A DNA stretch of 64,000 nucleotides from Anaerolinea sp. (GCA_020725865.1 DYEC01000012.1:1-64000), one strand, 5' to 3'; shown: positions 52,013 through 61,652, counted from the first letter of the stretch. Translations and numbers: made by a program. The notes: generated by a model not told the origin, from the letters alone.

Positions 52013-53268
52013 GCCAGAACCTCCTCGTCAGTGGCGTTTTCATTGCTTTGGGTCTTCTTTCGTAGCGGCGGAAGCACTTGCCGCAAGAATGGCATTTCGT
52101 AGTTTCCAAAGAGTCCGTTTGGTTTTAACAGCATCATAATGAGAAGTAATAAAGGATAGACCACGAACCGCCAGGTCTCAAAACCTTCTGGGAGGACGAG
52201 TCGTAAAAATCCCTCCAGAACCAATGCCCAGGCGAATGATGCTGCAACCGTACCGGTAACGCTACCCAAACCTCCAAATACAACAATAATCATTGGGTCA
52301 AACGATTTAATGAAGTTAAATGTATCGGGGTGCAGGAAGCCATTGATGTGGGCATATAGACCACCAGCCAGCCCGGCAAAGAAACTGCCAATTACAAATG
52401 TAATAGTTTTGAAGTTAGCTACATCGATTCCCATTGCCTTGGCTGCAATCTCATCTTCCCGTACCGATACAATCGCCCGTCCATAGCTGGAATGCAGGAT
52501 ATTGCGGGTAACAATGACAACCAGTACAAGAAAGAAGAATACCCAAAACCATGTTGTCATTTTGGGGATCCCAATCATGCCCCGGGCACCTTTCATTTCG
52601 GCAAAGCCCAGCATTGTATCGGAATTGTCCAGCAACACTTTAACAATGACCGTAAAGCCCAATGTAGCGATACCAAAGTAATCCGAGCCTAAAGTCAGAA
52701 CAGGCAATCCAAACAGGAAGCTGATTTCCGCTGCGAACAGCCCGCCCAAAAGGACTGCCACAACAAATACGATTTGCTTACTGACCTCAGGTGGCAAGGC
52801 TTTGAGGATGGAATTGACCGGGTTTTCCAATGCTCCCCCGACAACCACTGCAAGATAAGCCAGCAGAATGACCCCAATTAGATAGAGCCCAAACGCTGAG
52901 AGGGCATCCAGACCACGCAATTTGTTGACTAGGCGTCGAATAAGCAAAATAGCAATGCCTGCCATGATGACACCTAGTAGCAAAATGGTCAAGCCTCCTG
53001 AGCTTTGAAGCTGAGTCCAACGATAGGTGACGTCTCCAGCTGAGTAAGCACCCAGGGCATAAAAACCCCATTGCCCCAATGAGAACTGTCCATTGAAGCC
53101 GTAAATGAGATTCAGCCCCAAGCTGACAATTGCCATCACCGCCCCAATACGCAGAATAGTGTACCAAAAAGTACTCAGAATCCCCACACTTACCAATATC
53201 TGGACTATAAGGAAAATCAGGACGGATCCGCCGATAAAATAAAGCGTGCTTTTGTCGATGTTTTTCAT
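52009..53268 (-). CDS. livM: Branched-chain amino acid ABC transporter permease LivM
   Basis: A 419-aa permease with about ten hydrophobic helices. LivM hallmarks are SLGLNLIYGFNGQFSLGQWGFYALGAY near the start, the EAA-like cytoplasmic loop GRAIVSVREDEIAAKAMGID, and VVFGGLGSVTGTVAAS. A loop of about 60 residues between helices makes it longer than the common 320-360 aa. ATG 53268 follows a GAGGC site; the open frame upstream overlaps livH. Confidence 0.94.
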   Translation of the reverse strand: MKNIDKSTLYFIGGSVLIFLIVQILVSVGILSTFWYTILRIGAVMAIVSLGLNLIYGFNGQFSLGQWGFYALGAYSAGDVTYRWTQLQSSGGLTILLLGVIMAGIAILLIRRLVNKLRGLDALSAFGLYLIGVILLAYLAVVVGGALENPVNSILKALPPEVSKQIVFVVAVLLGGLFAAEISFLFGLPVLTLGSDYFGIATLGFTVIVKVLLDNSDTMLGFAEMKGARGMIGIPKMTTWFWVFFFLVLVVIVTRNILHSSYGRAIVSVREDEIAAKAMGIDVANFKTITFVIGSFFAGLAGGLYAHINGFLHPDTFNFIKSFDPMIIVVFGGLGSVTGTVAASFAWALVLEGFLRLVLPEGFETWRFVVYPLLLLIMMLLKPNGLFGNYEMPFLRQVLPPLRKKTQSNENATDEEVLA

Positions 53269-53275
53269 AGCTGCC

Positions 53276-54400
53276 TCAGGCTTTTTCTCGGGATGGCTCA
53301 CCAAAAATACCGGTGGGACGGATCAGAAGCACAATGATCAAAATACTGAAGGCGATCGCATCGCGCATGGGTGTGGAGATGTAACCGGCGCTGAGTGTTT
53401 CGGCTTGCCCCATGATTAAAGCGCCAACAAATGCTCCGGGAATACTACCGATGCCACCCAAAACTGCCGCAACAAATGCTTTCAAGCCAGGGATAATTCC
53501 CATCCAGAAAAATACCTGCGGGAAGGCTGTGGCATATAACATACCTGCCGCTCCAGCCCAGGCAGCACCTATGCCAAAGGTGATTGAGATAATTGAGTCG
53601 ATATTAATCCCCATCAGACGAGCAGTAGGCTTATCGTAAGCCGTGGCGCGCATTGCCTTGCCAACACGGGTCTTTGTGACAATGTATTGAAGAAGAAGTA
53701 GCAGGAATATGGAAGTGAGGACGATGATTACAAAGATATTCGAGAAGATGATGTTGCCCTCGGGAACTCCTTCGCCCTCAACTAACTTACCGAACCCTTG
53801 CCGACCCAGCGTCCATGTAACAACATCAAATGGGCGTTTGTAGGGAGTAAAGTTTGGCGAGAAAACAAACTTTAGAGCGCCAAAGTATTCAAGAAAGAAT
53901 GAAACGCCAATTGCAGTAATGAGCGCAGAAATACGAGGAGCATCTCGCAAGGGTTTATAGGCGACACGTTCAATGACGAATGCCAGAAGAGCACACAGTG
54001 TCATAGAAAGTAATATCACAGTGATTGAGCCAATTGCCCGGGCAACAAAGGGTGACATGCCGGGTGACAGCTTTGCCACCCAATCGTGCAATTGAAAGCG
54101 ACTGATAGCGTAAAAGCTGATAAAAGCACCTACCATAAAAACATCGCCATGTGCGAAATTGATCAGGCGCACAATACCGTAGACCATCGTATAGCCAAGC
54201 GCAATCAGTGCGTACACGAAGCCTAGCTGCAGGCCGTTGACCAGTTGTTGCAAGAATACGGTGGGGTTCTTAATCGCGTTGACTGCCAGCAGGTAGAGCA
54301 CTGCCAAGGCTACCAGGGCGATTAAAGCCTTTCCAATGATTTTTGTCTGAACGATTTTTTGTGTCAAGGATAATCTGGGTGCTACTATCGAAGATCTCAT
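53276..54400 (-). CDS. livH: Branched-chain amino acid ABC transporter permease LivH
   Basis: A 374-aa permease. After an extra N-terminal helix (about 23-42), the LivH start QLVNGLQLGFVYALIALGYTMVYGI is clear. It is followed by NFAHGDVFMVGAF, the cytoplasmic loop TRVGKAMRATAYDKPTARLMGI and AAVLGGIGSIPGAFVGA. At 374 aa it exceeds the usual 290-310 because of the N-terminal helix and an inserted outer loop. It is 7 bp before livM. Confidence 0.93.
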   Translation of the reverse strand: MRSSIVAPRLSLTQKIVQTKIIGKALIALVALAVLYLLAVNAIKNPTVFLQQLVNGLQLGFVYALIALGYTMVYGIVRLINFAHGDVFMVGAFISFYAISRFQLHDWVAKLSPGMSPFVARAIGSITVILLSMTLCALLAFVIERVAYKPLRDAPRISALITAIGVSFFLEYFGALKFVFSPNFTPYKRPFDVVTWTLGRQGFGKLVEGEGVPEGNIIFSNIFVIIVLTSIFLLLLLQYIVTKTRVGKAMRATAYDKPTARLMGINIDSIISITFGIGAAWAGAAGMLYATAFPQVFFWMGIIPGLKAFVAAVLGGIGSIPGAFVGALIMGQAETLSAGYISTPMRDAIAFSILIIVLLIRPTGIFGEPSREKA

Positions 54401-54431
54401 GAAATCAACCTAGGAGTGGATTATTGCAGGA

Positions 54432-54462
54432 AAAGGGGCGGCCTAAAACAGACCGCCCCTTT
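54432..54462 (-). terminator. intercistronic stem-loop between livK and livH
   Basis: AAAGGGGCGG and CCGCCCCTTT (10 bp) flank an 11-nt loop in the 75-bp gap between livK and livH. There is no T run. Such structures behind binding-protein genes typically reduce downstream transcription or stabilise the upstream mRNA, giving more binding protein than permease. Confidence 0.6.
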
Positions 54463-54475
54463 GATCGTGCTTGAA

Positions 54476-55609
54476 TTACGGCGCAACCGACTCGATAAAG
54501 CTGACTTTGCCATCTTTCACCTGCAGCACTGCCGCAGATTTGATGGGGTTGTGATACTGGTCAAATTTGATTGTGCCGGAAACAGCTTCAAAGGTGCCGG
54601 AAGCAATTGCATCCTTCACTTTCGCCGGGTCATCTGCGCCAGCTTTTTCAATCGCAGCAATCAGAATATTAGTGGCGTCATATGCCAGGGTTGCCAACGC
54701 ATCAGGTACACTGCCGTACTTCGCCTGATACTTCTTTACCCATTCCTGAACGATCGGGCGGGTATCCTCTGGTGAATAGTGGTTGGAGAAGTAACCACCG
54801 TCGGCAGCTTTCAAATCTAAGTCCGAAGAGTCCCAACCATCGCCGCCCATTAATACTGCTGTAACGCCTTTTTCCTTTGCCTGAGCAGCGACCAGGTTGA
54901 CGATATTGTAGTAGTCGGGAAGCCACAGGACTTCAGCTTTGCTGTCTGCCACTTTGGTCAGGATGGCTGAGAAGTCGGTATCCTGAGAGGTGTAGGTTTC
55001 TTTGCCAACAACTTGCCCGCCCATCTCTGTCCAGGCTTTTTCAAAAGCTTCGGCAAGACCACGGACGTAATCATTGCCCTGATCCAGCATAATGAAAGCG
55101 GTCTTATAACCCTTGCCCATAGCGAATTTTGCCATCACAGCGCCCTGGAAGGGGTCAATAAAGCAGGCGCGGAACACGTAGTCCTTAGCCGTTCCATCTG
55201 CTTTCAGGGTAACAGTCGGATTGGTGGAAGTCGGGCTGATCATGACCACACCCTTTTCCTGGGCGATTTCGGAAACTGGGATGGAAGCCTTGGAGCAGGT
55301 CTCACCGACAATGTAGTGTACCTTATCCTGATCAATGACTTTGTTGGCGGCGTTCACGGCCGGGTCGGGGGTGCACTGACTGTCCTCAACAATTGCTTCA
55401 AGTTTGCGTCCAAGCACACCACCCTTAGCGTTCCATTCTTCCATTGCCAGCAAACCGCCATCGCGGGTGGAGGCGCCAAAGGTTGGTACTGGGCCGCTTA
55501 GAGGAGCTAGATGGGCAATTTTAATTGGTCCAGTGGCAGCGGCGGGCGTACAGGCTGCTAATGCAATTGCAAACAAAAGAACGACTGATACAACAATACG
55601 ACTTTTCAT
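54476..55609 (-). CDS. livK: Branched-chain amino acid ABC transporter substrate-binding lipoprotein
   Basis: A 377-aa type I periplasmic-binding protein. Lipobox ALAAC (Cys 20) tethers it to the membrane. The mature part begins IKIAHLAPLSGPVPTFGAS, the LivJ/LivK opening, with GETCSKASIPVSEIAQEKGVVMISPTSTNP in the first lobe and YDATNILIAAIEKAGADDP in the second. Ligand is probably Leu/Ile/Val, but related proteins bind other amino acids or amides. AGGAG precedes ATG 55609. Confidence 0.94.
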   Translation of the reverse strand: MKSRIVVSVVLLFAIALAACTPAAATGPIKIAHLAPLSGPVPTFGASTRDGGLLAMEEWNAKGGVLGRKLEAIVEDSQCTPDPAVNAANKVIDQDKVHYIVGETCSKASIPVSEIAQEKGVVMISPTSTNPTVTLKADGTAKDYVFRACFIDPFQGAVMAKFAMGKGYKTAFIMLDQGNDYVRGLAEAFEKAWTEMGGQVVGKETYTSQDTDFSAILTKVADSKAEVLWLPDYYNIVNLVAAQAKEKGVTAVLMGGDGWDSSDLDLKAADGGYFSNHYSPEDTRPIVQEWVKKYQAKYGSVPDALATLAYDATNILIAAIEKAGADDPAKVKDAIASGTFEAVSGTIKFDQYHNPIKSAAVLQVKDGKVSFIESVAP

Positions 55610-55876
55610 TCTACATCTCCTTGTTTTGGCGAAAAATTTTTGTTTTATAATGTGCTGTCTTTCAGTAAAAGATAACGTTATTACCGGCTCTCACCTCCTT
55701 GTTTATATTTTCGTTTGCTGCTCTCTGACTAAGAGTGCAGATTTCCCGAATAGCCCATTATTTGTCTGGAGAATTGCGGAAGTTTTGCCAACTATGGGAA
55801 AAAGCTTTTTTTGTTATCGCATCGCTGCCTGCGTATCAAGGATAAAAAGCCTGTCTGTACATAAGATAACACAGTA
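55610..55876 (-). promoter_or_regulatory. long 5' leader of the liv operon
   Basis: About 265 nt separate the predicted transcription start from livK. No ORF of note is present, but there is an orphan strong Shine-Dalgarno-like AAGGAGGTGA without a start codon at the right distance. A 10-bp palindrome ATAACGTTAT (55672-55681) could be an operator. No known riboswitch or T-box motif was recognised. Confidence 0.4.
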
Positions 55877-55882
55877 TAGTAC

Positions 55883-55911
55883 ATGATATATTTTTTGTGC
55901 TGCTTTGTCAA
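55883..55911 (-). promoter_or_regulatory. sigma70-type promoter of the liv operon
   Basis: A perfect TTGACA (55911-55906) and TATCAT (55888-55883) are separated by 17 bp on the minus strand. It is the strongest promoter-like sequence in the 520-bp divergent interval. The rest of that interval up to 56131 holds the promoter for the opposite gene and nothing else recognisable. Confidence 0.7.
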
Positions 55912-56055
55912 TGGTTAAGCGGGGATTAATTTAGGTAACAAAGGATTATTCCGTGAATATTTTCTCAAATACTATTTGCTTTTCCATGTGATATTTGTCA
56001 CTTCATCTTGTGACTTTCTTAATGAAGTTGTTACATTTTTGGGATTGTTCAGCTA

Positions 56056-56064
56056 TGCTATAAG
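56056..56064 (+). promoter_or_regulatory. extended -10 promoter for the class V aminotransferase
   Basis: TGC-TATAAG at 56056-56064 has the TGn extension. No good -35 is at 17 bp. The predicted transcript would have a leader of about 60 nt. Confidence 0.45.
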
Positions 56065-56130
56065 CAGATGAATACACTTGTGGGGTTTCGTCATAAAAAC
56101 TAGATCAATTCAAACAGGAGAAAATAGCTC

Positions 56131-57246
56131 ATGCGGGAAAAAACGCTGAAACTGATGATCCCGGGTCCCATTCAACCGGATCAGGCTGTTTTGCAGGCAA
56201 TGTCAAGGCCGGTCCCACCACATTATGGGACTGAATTCACAAATTACTATAATGATACACTCGAGTTGTTACGCAAGGTATTCAATACGCAAGGAACAAT
56301 ATTCCTGATGGTAGGTACGGGTTCCGTAGCTCTGGATTCCTGTATTGGGAGCGCATTCTCCAATGGTGAAAAAGTTCTGGTGGGTACAAATGGATTTTTT
56401 GGAGAGCGGTTGAAGGCAATTGCTGTCAGCAACGGATTAGATGTGGTATCGGTGTCTGCTGAGTGGGGTGAACCTTTGTGCGCGGCAGATTTTGATCGGG
56501 CTTTTTCAAAAAATCCTGATGCCACTGGAGCACTCGTTGTTCATCTTGAGACCTCTACTGCAATCGCCAACCCTGTGCAAGAAATTGGACCGATTGTCAG
56601 GCAACATGGCGGAGTTTTCGTTGTGGATGCAGTATCTTCTCTGGGCGGGTTACCGTTTCAAATGGATGACTGGTGCATTGATCTATGTGCTTCAGCTTCG
56701 CAGAAATGTCTTGGCGCGCCGCCAGGATTAGCGCCACTGGCAGTCGGAGAACGTGGCTGGGAATATATTGACCGTAATCCACAAAAGAATCATGGTTGGT
56801 ATACCGATTTAAGGATATGGCGTCAGTATGCAACTGAGTGGGCAGACTGGCATCCATTTCCTGTCACAATGGCAACAAACAATGTGATGGCATTGCACAC
56901 CAGCTTAGAGCAGTTGTTGGAAGAGGGGATTCCTCAACGGTTGGAACACTATCGCCAATTGGCTTTGCGGCTGCGTAGCGGGCTACGACGTATTGGAATG
57001 TTGCCGTTTACACCGGACAACCTGATGGTCCCGGTTTTAACAGCGGCATACGGGCCGCCAGGAGTGCCAACCAGTAAAATCGTAGATTACATGGCAGAGC
57101 AACGTGGAATTAAAATCTCTGGTGGTTTAGGAAGTTTGAAGGATAAGATCTTTCGCGTTGGTCATATGTCTCCAGTTCTACAAATAGAGGATATTGATCA
57201 GGTAATTGAAGCTTTGGAAGCGTTTCGTTCGCATGCTGGCAATTAA
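56131..57246 (+). CDS. Class V PLP aminotransferase (alanine-glyoxylate/serine-pyruvate type)
   Basis: A 371-aa fold-type I enzyme. It opens with MIPGPIQPDQAVLQAM, the start typical of the alanine-glyoxylate transaminase group. VVDAVSSLGGLPFQMDDW carries the PLP-ring aspartate, and SASQKCLGAPPGLAPL the Schiff-base lysine. Likely substrates are serine, alanine and glyoxylate; phosphonate or purine-catabolic variants share this pattern and cannot be excluded. GGAG precedes ATG 56131. It is monocistronic, with a terminator behind it. Confidence 0.9.
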   Translation: MREKTLKLMIPGPIQPDQAVLQAMSRPVPPHYGTEFTNYYNDTLELLRKVFNTQGTIFLMVGTGSVALDSCIGSAFSNGEKVLVGTNGFFGERLKAIAVSNGLDVVSVSAEWGEPLCAADFDRAFSKNPDATGALVVHLETSTAIANPVQEIGPIVRQHGGVFVVDAVSSLGGLPFQMDDWCIDLCASASQKCLGAPPGLAPLAVGERGWEYIDRNPQKNHGWYTDLRIWRQYATEWADWHPFPVTMATNNVMALHTSLEQLLEEGIPQRLEHYRQLALRLRSGLRRIGMLPFTPDNLMVPVLTAAYGPPGVPTSKIVDYMAEQRGIKISGGLGSLKDKIFRVGHMSPVLQIEDIDQVIEALEAFRSHAGN

Positions 57247-57261
57247 CCCGCAGGTTTCCTT

Positions 57262-57289
57262 CCGGAAATCGTGATTTTCCCGTTTTTTT
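57262..57289 (+). terminator. rho-independent terminator
   Basis: CGGAAA/TTTTCCCG with one bulge is followed by TTTTTTT, just after the class V aminotransferase. Confidence 0.5.
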
Positions 57290-57303
57290 GTAGCCCTATA
57301 GAT

Positions 57304-57332
57304 TTGATTTTTATGGGGTGGTGGCATATAAT
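57304..57332 (+). promoter_or_regulatory. sigma70-type promoter for the UgpC/MalK-like ATPase
   Basis: TTGATT (57304-57309) and perfect TATAAT (57327-57332) are separated by 17 bp, about 33 bp before the coding start. This gives the ATPase its own transcription unit. Confidence 0.7.
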
Positions 57333-57365
57333 AATATCACTATACTCATTCCGGAAGGAGGACAT

Positions 57366-58484
57366 ATGGCTAGCGTAACTTATCGTCACGTTTGGAAGAA
57401 GTTTGGGGATTTTGTTGCATTGCATGATTTAGATATTGAGATTGCTGATAAAGAATTTCTGGTATTGGTTGGGCCTTCAGGATGTGGAAAGACCACTGCA
57501 CTTCGTTGCCTTGCAGGGCTAGAAGAAGTGACCCAGGGGCAGGTTTTGATTGGCGATACCGTTGTCAATGATGTTGCGCCGAAGGACCGCGATATAGCAA
57601 TGGTATTTCAGTCATATGCCCTCTATCCGCACATGACCGTGTTTGATAATATGGCTTTTGGGCTGAAGCTGCGCAAAGTGCCCAAGGCTGAAATCAAGCG
57701 TCGGGTTGAGGAGGCTGCCCAAACGTTGGGCATTGAGCACTTGCTTAAACGCAAACCACGCGAACTTTCCGGTGGTCAGCGCCAGCGTGTGGCGGTTGGG
57801 CGTGCGATTGTTCGGGAGCCAAAGGTATTCCTGTTTGATGAGCCACTTTCTAACCTGGATGCGAAATTAAGAGTGCAAACCCGCGCTGAGATCAGCAAGC
57901 TTCATCAGCGTTTACAAACCACCTTTATTTACGTGACACATGATCAGGTGGAAGCAATGACCATGGCGACCCGCATCGCAGTGATGAACAAAGGAATTTT
58001 GCAACAATTGGACACGCCGCAGAATCTGTATGACAAGCCAGATAATCTATTTGTGGCTGGCTTCATTGGTTCACCGGCGATGAATTTCTCAGATGCGCAT
58101 TTACGCAGGGATAACGGCGGGTTGTATGTAGTCGCAGATGATAATAGTTTCACTGTGCGCATCCCAGAGGAACGGGTTCCAGTCTATATGCCGCATGCTG
58201 GGAAGAAGGTGATTTTTGGGATTCGCCCTGAAGACATCCACAACCCGGAGTTTGCCCCTCCTGGCATTCATGCTGCACCTGTGGAATGCAAGGTTGATGT
58301 AACTGAGTTGATGGGTAACGAAATTTTCCTCTACTTGGTTAGTGGTCGCAACAGTTTTGTTGCCCGCGTTGATCCTCGCACGCGCTTTGCAGTGGGTGAT
58401 CGTGTCCAGGTCGTGTTTAACATGGACAACTTTCATATTTTTGACCCATCGGTGGATGCGGAGAATCCCAAGGCGATTCGCTAG
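57366..58484 (+). CDS. ugpC: Carbohydrate ABC transporter ATPase, UgpC/MalK/MsmK family, orphan
   Basis: A 372-aa ATPase. Walker A is GPSGCGKTT, the signature LSGGQRQR and Walker [13 protein letters not shown]. The C-terminal regulatory domain with OB-type folds includes [11 protein letters not shown]. Such ATPases power maltose, glycerol-phosphate or other sugar importers. No permease or binding-protein gene lies beside it, so it may serve several importers in trans, as MsmK does. GGAAGGAGG (57353-57361) lies 4 nt before ATG 57366; the open frame upstream is not used. Confidence 0.94.
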   Translation: MASVTYRHVWKKFGDFVALHDLDIEIADKEFLVLVGPSGCGKTTALRCLAGLEEVTQGQVLIGDTVVNDVAPKDRDIAMVFQSYALYPHMTVFDNMAFGLKLRKVPKAEIKRRVEEAAQTLGIEHLLKRKPRELSGGQRQRVAVGRAIVREPKVFLFDEPLSNLDAKLRVQTRAEISKLHQRLQTTFIYVTHDQVEAMTMATRIAVMNKGILQQLDTPQNLYDKPDNLFVAGFIGSPAMNFSDAHLRRDNGGLYVVADDNSFTVRIPEERVPVYMPHAGKKVIFGIRPEDIHNPEFAPPGIHAAPVECKVDVTELMGNEIFLYLVSGRNSFVARVDPRTRFAVGDRVQVVFNMDNFHIFDPSVDAENPKAIR

Positions 58485-58506
58485 GTTTTGTTCCTGTCAA
58501 AGGTTT

Positions 58507-58538
58507 TTTGTAGCGCAAGAGTGATCTTGCGCTACAAA
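58507..58538. terminator. perfect 14-bp inverted repeat between ugpC-like gene and gpmA
   Basis: TTTGTAGCGCAAGA and its exact complement flank a 4-nt loop GTGA, 22 bp after the ATPase stop. No T run follows on the plus strand, so termination would be inefficient or factor-dependent. Confidence 0.6.
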
Positions 58539-58574
58539 TCTGTTCTCAAGTAGCCTATACAAGGAGATAGACGA

Positions 58575-59324
58575 ATGATCAAAGTAGTTCTCTTACGACA
58601 TGGTGAAAGTGAGTGGAATAAGGAAAATCGTTTTACAGGTTGGACGGATGTTGATCTTTCTGAGAGAGGGATTGCAGAAGCAATCCAGGCGGGTAAGACA
58701 TTGAAAGAAGCTGGATATATATTTGATCTGGCGTACACGTCTGTGCTTAAGCGGGCAATTCGAACACTCTGGCTGGTACTGGATCAAATGGATTTGATGT
58801 GGATACCGGTTAAAAACTCCTGGCGTTTAAATGAGCGGCACTATGGGGCATTGCAGGGGTTGAACAAAGCAGAAATGGCGGCCAAATTTGGCGAAGAACA
58901 GGTGCATATATGGCGGCGCAGCTACGATGTTCGCCCACCAGCGCTGGAAAAGACTGATGAACGTTACCCGGGTAATGACCCCCGTTATAAAGACCTGAGC
59001 GAAGATGAATTACCGCTGACCGAGTGTCTGAAAGATACTGTGGCGCGGTTTCTGCCATACTGGCACGAGGAAATTGCGCCGACGATTCGCTCCGGAAAAC
59101 GTGTTCTGATCGCAGCTCATGGTAACAGTCTGCGGGCGTTGGTCAAATATCTAGACAATGTGCCTGATGATGAGATCGTTGGTTTGAATATTCCAACTGG
59201 CATCCCACTGGTTTATGAATTGGATGAAAATCTCAAGCCTATTCAGCATTACTACCTGGGTGATGCAGAAGCGATCCAGAAAGCTATAGAATCGGTTGCG
59301 GCACAGGGTAAAGCAAAGAAATAA
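58575..59324 (+). CDS. gpmA: 2,3-bisphosphoglycerate-dependent phosphoglycerate mutase
   Basis: A 249-aa glycolytic enzyme interconverting 3- and 2-phosphoglycerate. The phosphohistidine is His9 in [10 protein letters not shown], followed by [15 protein letters not shown] and [15 protein letters not shown]. The second catalytic His lies in [11 protein letters not shown], and the C-terminal [13 protein letters not shown] is typical. AAGGAG precedes ATG 58575. Strong terminators lie on both sides. Confidence 0.97.
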   Translation: MIKVVLLRHGESEWNKENRFTGWTDVDLSERGIAEAIQAGKTLKEAGYIFDLAYTSVLKRAIRTLWLVLDQMDLMWIPVKNSWRLNERHYGALQGLNKAEMAAKFGEEQVHIWRRSYDVRPPALEKTDERYPGNDPRYKDLSEDELPLTECLKDTVARFLPYWHEEIAPTIRSGKRVLIAAHGNSLRALVKYLDNVPDDEIVGLNIPTGIPLVYELDENLKPIQHYYLGDAEAIQKAIESVAAQGKAKK

Positions 59325-59330
59325 ATCACT

Positions 59331-59368
59331 AATTTGAGACGGAGGATAACCCTCCGTCTCAAATTTTT
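59331..59368. terminator. bidirectional rho-independent terminator
   Basis: A perfect 15-bp stem AATTTGAGACGGAGG / CCTCCGTCTCAAATT around ATAAC is followed by TTT on the plus strand. It sits between gpmA and the convergent membrane gene, whose stop codon overlaps its edge. Confidence 0.88.
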
Positions 59369-60038
59369 AGACTTTAGAAGAGCGGCGTGCCAGCCAGCGA
59401 CCGCAGACAGCGGTTATACTTCCGCCAAGTAGAGTAAATAATCCCATATACGTAAAAGCGTCTTGCCAGAATCGCATGGGAAACAAGCGGATGAGCGTAT
59501 CGGAGTAGCGAAAAATCCAGCTTTCACCTTCAAAAAAGACGCGATGAAAAGCGGTAAATAATGCATTAAAGCTGATTGCCACTGAGATGAGAATCAAGAG
59601 AATTAAGCCAACTGTCATCCACCCGCCGCGTTCCAAGGAGAGCCAGTACCCGGTGATCCATTTGCTCCGTTTTGCCAGTAAGAATAAACCGACTAGAAAG
59701 ATAAGTAGAATATACCAGACTGCCAGAATATTTTGAACCAGTATCTTAACATCCAGCATGTGCCTTAGCTCACGCTCGTTATACAATGGTGAACCATCTG
59801 CCAATCGCTGCTTGCTGAGGAACTCGATTCCGGCAGAATTAAGTAGGTACTCCAATGAAATCCCTGCCCAGTATAGACGATCTTGGATCGTGAAACCGTA
59901 AGGGTCAGGAGGAAAGGTGGGATGATTATATTCAATCTGTAAGAACAACGGGTTGAGTAGTAACCGAACCGCGGTGATAATTAGGAAAAATGGGATTAAG
60001 ATACTAATCAGCCAACTTAATATGTTTTGCCACTTCAT
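59367..60038 (-). CDS. DUF1461/TIGR01906-type integral membrane protein
   Basis: A 223-aa protein with four hydrophobic helices (about 8-28, 100-122, 135-160, 190-212). The long outer loop between the first two contains YNERELRHMLDVK, the pattern remembered for the DUF1461 (TIGR01906) family. No function is known. Its start overlaps the upstream spermidine-synthase-like gene (ATGA), so the two are coupled. Confidence 0.82.
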   Translation of the reverse strand: MKWQNILSWLISILIPFFLIITAVRLLLNPLFLQIEYNHPTFPPDPYGFTIQDRLYWAGISLEYLLNSAGIEFLSKQRLADGSPLYNERELRHMLDVKILVQNILAVWYILLIFLVGLFLLAKRSKWITGYWLSLERGGWMTVGLILLILISVAISFNALFTAFHRVFFEGESWIFRYSDTLIRLFPMRFWQDAFTYMGLFTLLGGSITAVCGRWLARRSSKV

Positions 60039-61588
60039 TGGAGTTCCTCCAGATTGCTGTTAAGAAGAAATGATAGCACCATGTTGTTTGTCAGCCATTC
60101 AATTGGCGCCTGGTCGTCTGTAAAAATTATTCCGGGTTCAGGAGAGGGCTGCAGATTAGCAATTGTTAACTGCATTGAGTCCAGTAACAATGGGGCAACA
60201 TCCTGGCGTTGTTGAAGATAAAGGAAATTTGCCAACAAATTATCCCGATGTGTGGGTTGCACGGTAGCGAAAATAATTGAATTGAATGTATTGGGAACAT
60301 CCATCACATGGATAGTTGGAAACACGGTTAAAATCGTGCCGCCCAGCGCATCTATCAAGCGCCGATCATTGGGCGCGCGTCCAACGTTGATGACCATCAC
60401 TCCATCTTCGCTGAGATGTTCACGCACGATGGTGAAGAATTCACGCGTGGTCAGATGAGCGGGAATATATGGCGGGCGATAGGCATCTATACTGATAATC
60501 TGATAACATCGTGTGCTGTGCTCAAGTCCCCAACGTCCATCCTGAACAAGCACATTGAGATTGGGTTCTGTCATATTAAAGAAACGTTGCCCAACTTCAA
60601 CGATTTTGGGATCAATTTCAAATCCATCAATGGGGATTGGCCCATAGATCAGGGTTGCTTGACGGGCAGCCGTACCAGCAGCTAGCCCGACAATGGCAAT
60701 GCTTTTTATATTATTCGGGTCATAGGGCGGATCGTTAAAAAATGGACTAACTGAAACCTGTTCCCAAGGACCGTAATAATTCACCTGTTGGGGATGATAG
60801 ATAGAGTGCACCCCTTGTCCTTCATTTAGACGCAACAAGCGGTAACCATTTTGCTCCAAAACTTGAATATAGTTGTAAGCCGACTCGGTTTCATAAATTT
60901 GCCCTGGGGTGTTTTTAGCACCTCCCGGCAAGCCCCATACTGTGATAATTGGGATGAGTATCAATATAGGCGTGAGACGCGAGGCGAACTTGTACCCGCA
61001 TGTTTTGCCTAACCCAATCAATGCGACAATCAACAAAAGCGCGCTAAAAGCCAGAAAGGTACGATATGTGCCGATCAATGGAATAAGCACTAGTACTGGC
61101 AGGAATGTCCCAAGAAAAGAACCCAGAGTGGAGATGGCGTAAATTTTTCCAGCCACTTTGCCGCTATCTTCTGTGCTCGAAATTGCCAGGCGGATGGCAA
61201 AAGGAGAAGCCATACCAAGCAAAGTCATTGGAATGCTGAGCAAGATAATCACCGAAGCAAATGAGCCAGCCAGTATAGCAATATTAAGCTGGTCAAAGGC
61301 GTCCGCCGCTAGGCGTAAAACCGGTCGCGAAATTGCGGGAACGAGAGCAATTGTCAGAGAAGCGCCAACCAGGATTAGGAAGAACAGACGATAATAAGGG
61401 TATCGGTCTGATAAGCGACCCCCGAGAAAATAGCCAACTGCAAGATAGATCAGGATCAATCCGATAATACTTGCCCAAACCAGATTGCTGGTACCGAAAA
61501 CGTTGCCCAACAACCTGGATGCTGCCATTTCCAGAGCAAGTGAGGTCATTCCAGAAACGAAAACTGTTAAATACAAATAATTTCGCAT
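60035..61588 (-). CDS. Fused MFS-like membrane / spermidine-synthase-like protein
   Basis: A 517-aa protein. Residues about 1-230 form seven or so hydrophobic helices (start FVSGMTSLALEMAASRLLG, as in fused-MFS/spermidine synthases). Residues about 255-500 form a SAM-type Rossmann domain (IAIVGLAAGTAARQA, GFEIDPKIVEVG, VLVQDGRWGLEH, ISIDAYRPPYIPAHL). True SpeE enzymes have a conserved acidic pair for putrescine; its presence here is unclear, so the polyamine role is doubtful. It is divergent from the NAD(P)HX repair gene. Confidence 0.88.
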   Translation of the reverse strand: MRNYLYLTVFVSGMTSLALEMAASRLLGNVFGTSNLVWASIIGLILIYLAVGYFLGGRLSDRYPYYRLFFLILVGASLTIALVPAISRPVLRLAADAFDQLNIAILAGSFASVIILLSIPMTLLGMASPFAIRLAISSTEDSGKVAGKIYAISTLGSFLGTFLPVLVLIPLIGTYRTFLAFSALLLIVALIGLGKTCGYKFASRLTPILILIPIITVWGLPGGAKNTPGQIYETESAYNYIQVLEQNGYRLLRLNEGQGVHSIYHPQQVNYYGPWEQVSVSPFFNDPPYDPNNIKSIAIVGLAAGTAARQATLIYGPIPIDGFEIDPKIVEVGQRFFNMTEPNLNVLVQDGRWGLEHSTRCYQIISIDAYRPPYIPAHLTTREFFTIVREHLSEDGVMVINVGRAPNDRRLIDALGGTILTVFPTIHVMDVPNTFNSIIFATVQPTHRDNLLANFLYLQQRQDVAPLLLDSMQLTIANLQPSPEPGIIFTDDQAPIEWLTNNMVLSFLLNSNLEELQ

Positions 61589-61646
61589 AGACTATCCTGA
61601 AAAGTACACTTGGATGAAGTAGATTATACTTGGAATGTGGGTGTTG

Positions 61647-61652
61647 TATAAT
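61647..61652 (+). promoter_or_regulatory. possible -10 box for the NAD(P)HX repair gene
   Basis: TATAAT at 61647-61652 lies 50 bp before the coding start in the divergent spacer. The sequence 17 bp upstream (TTATAC) is a poor -35. Confidence 0.35.
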
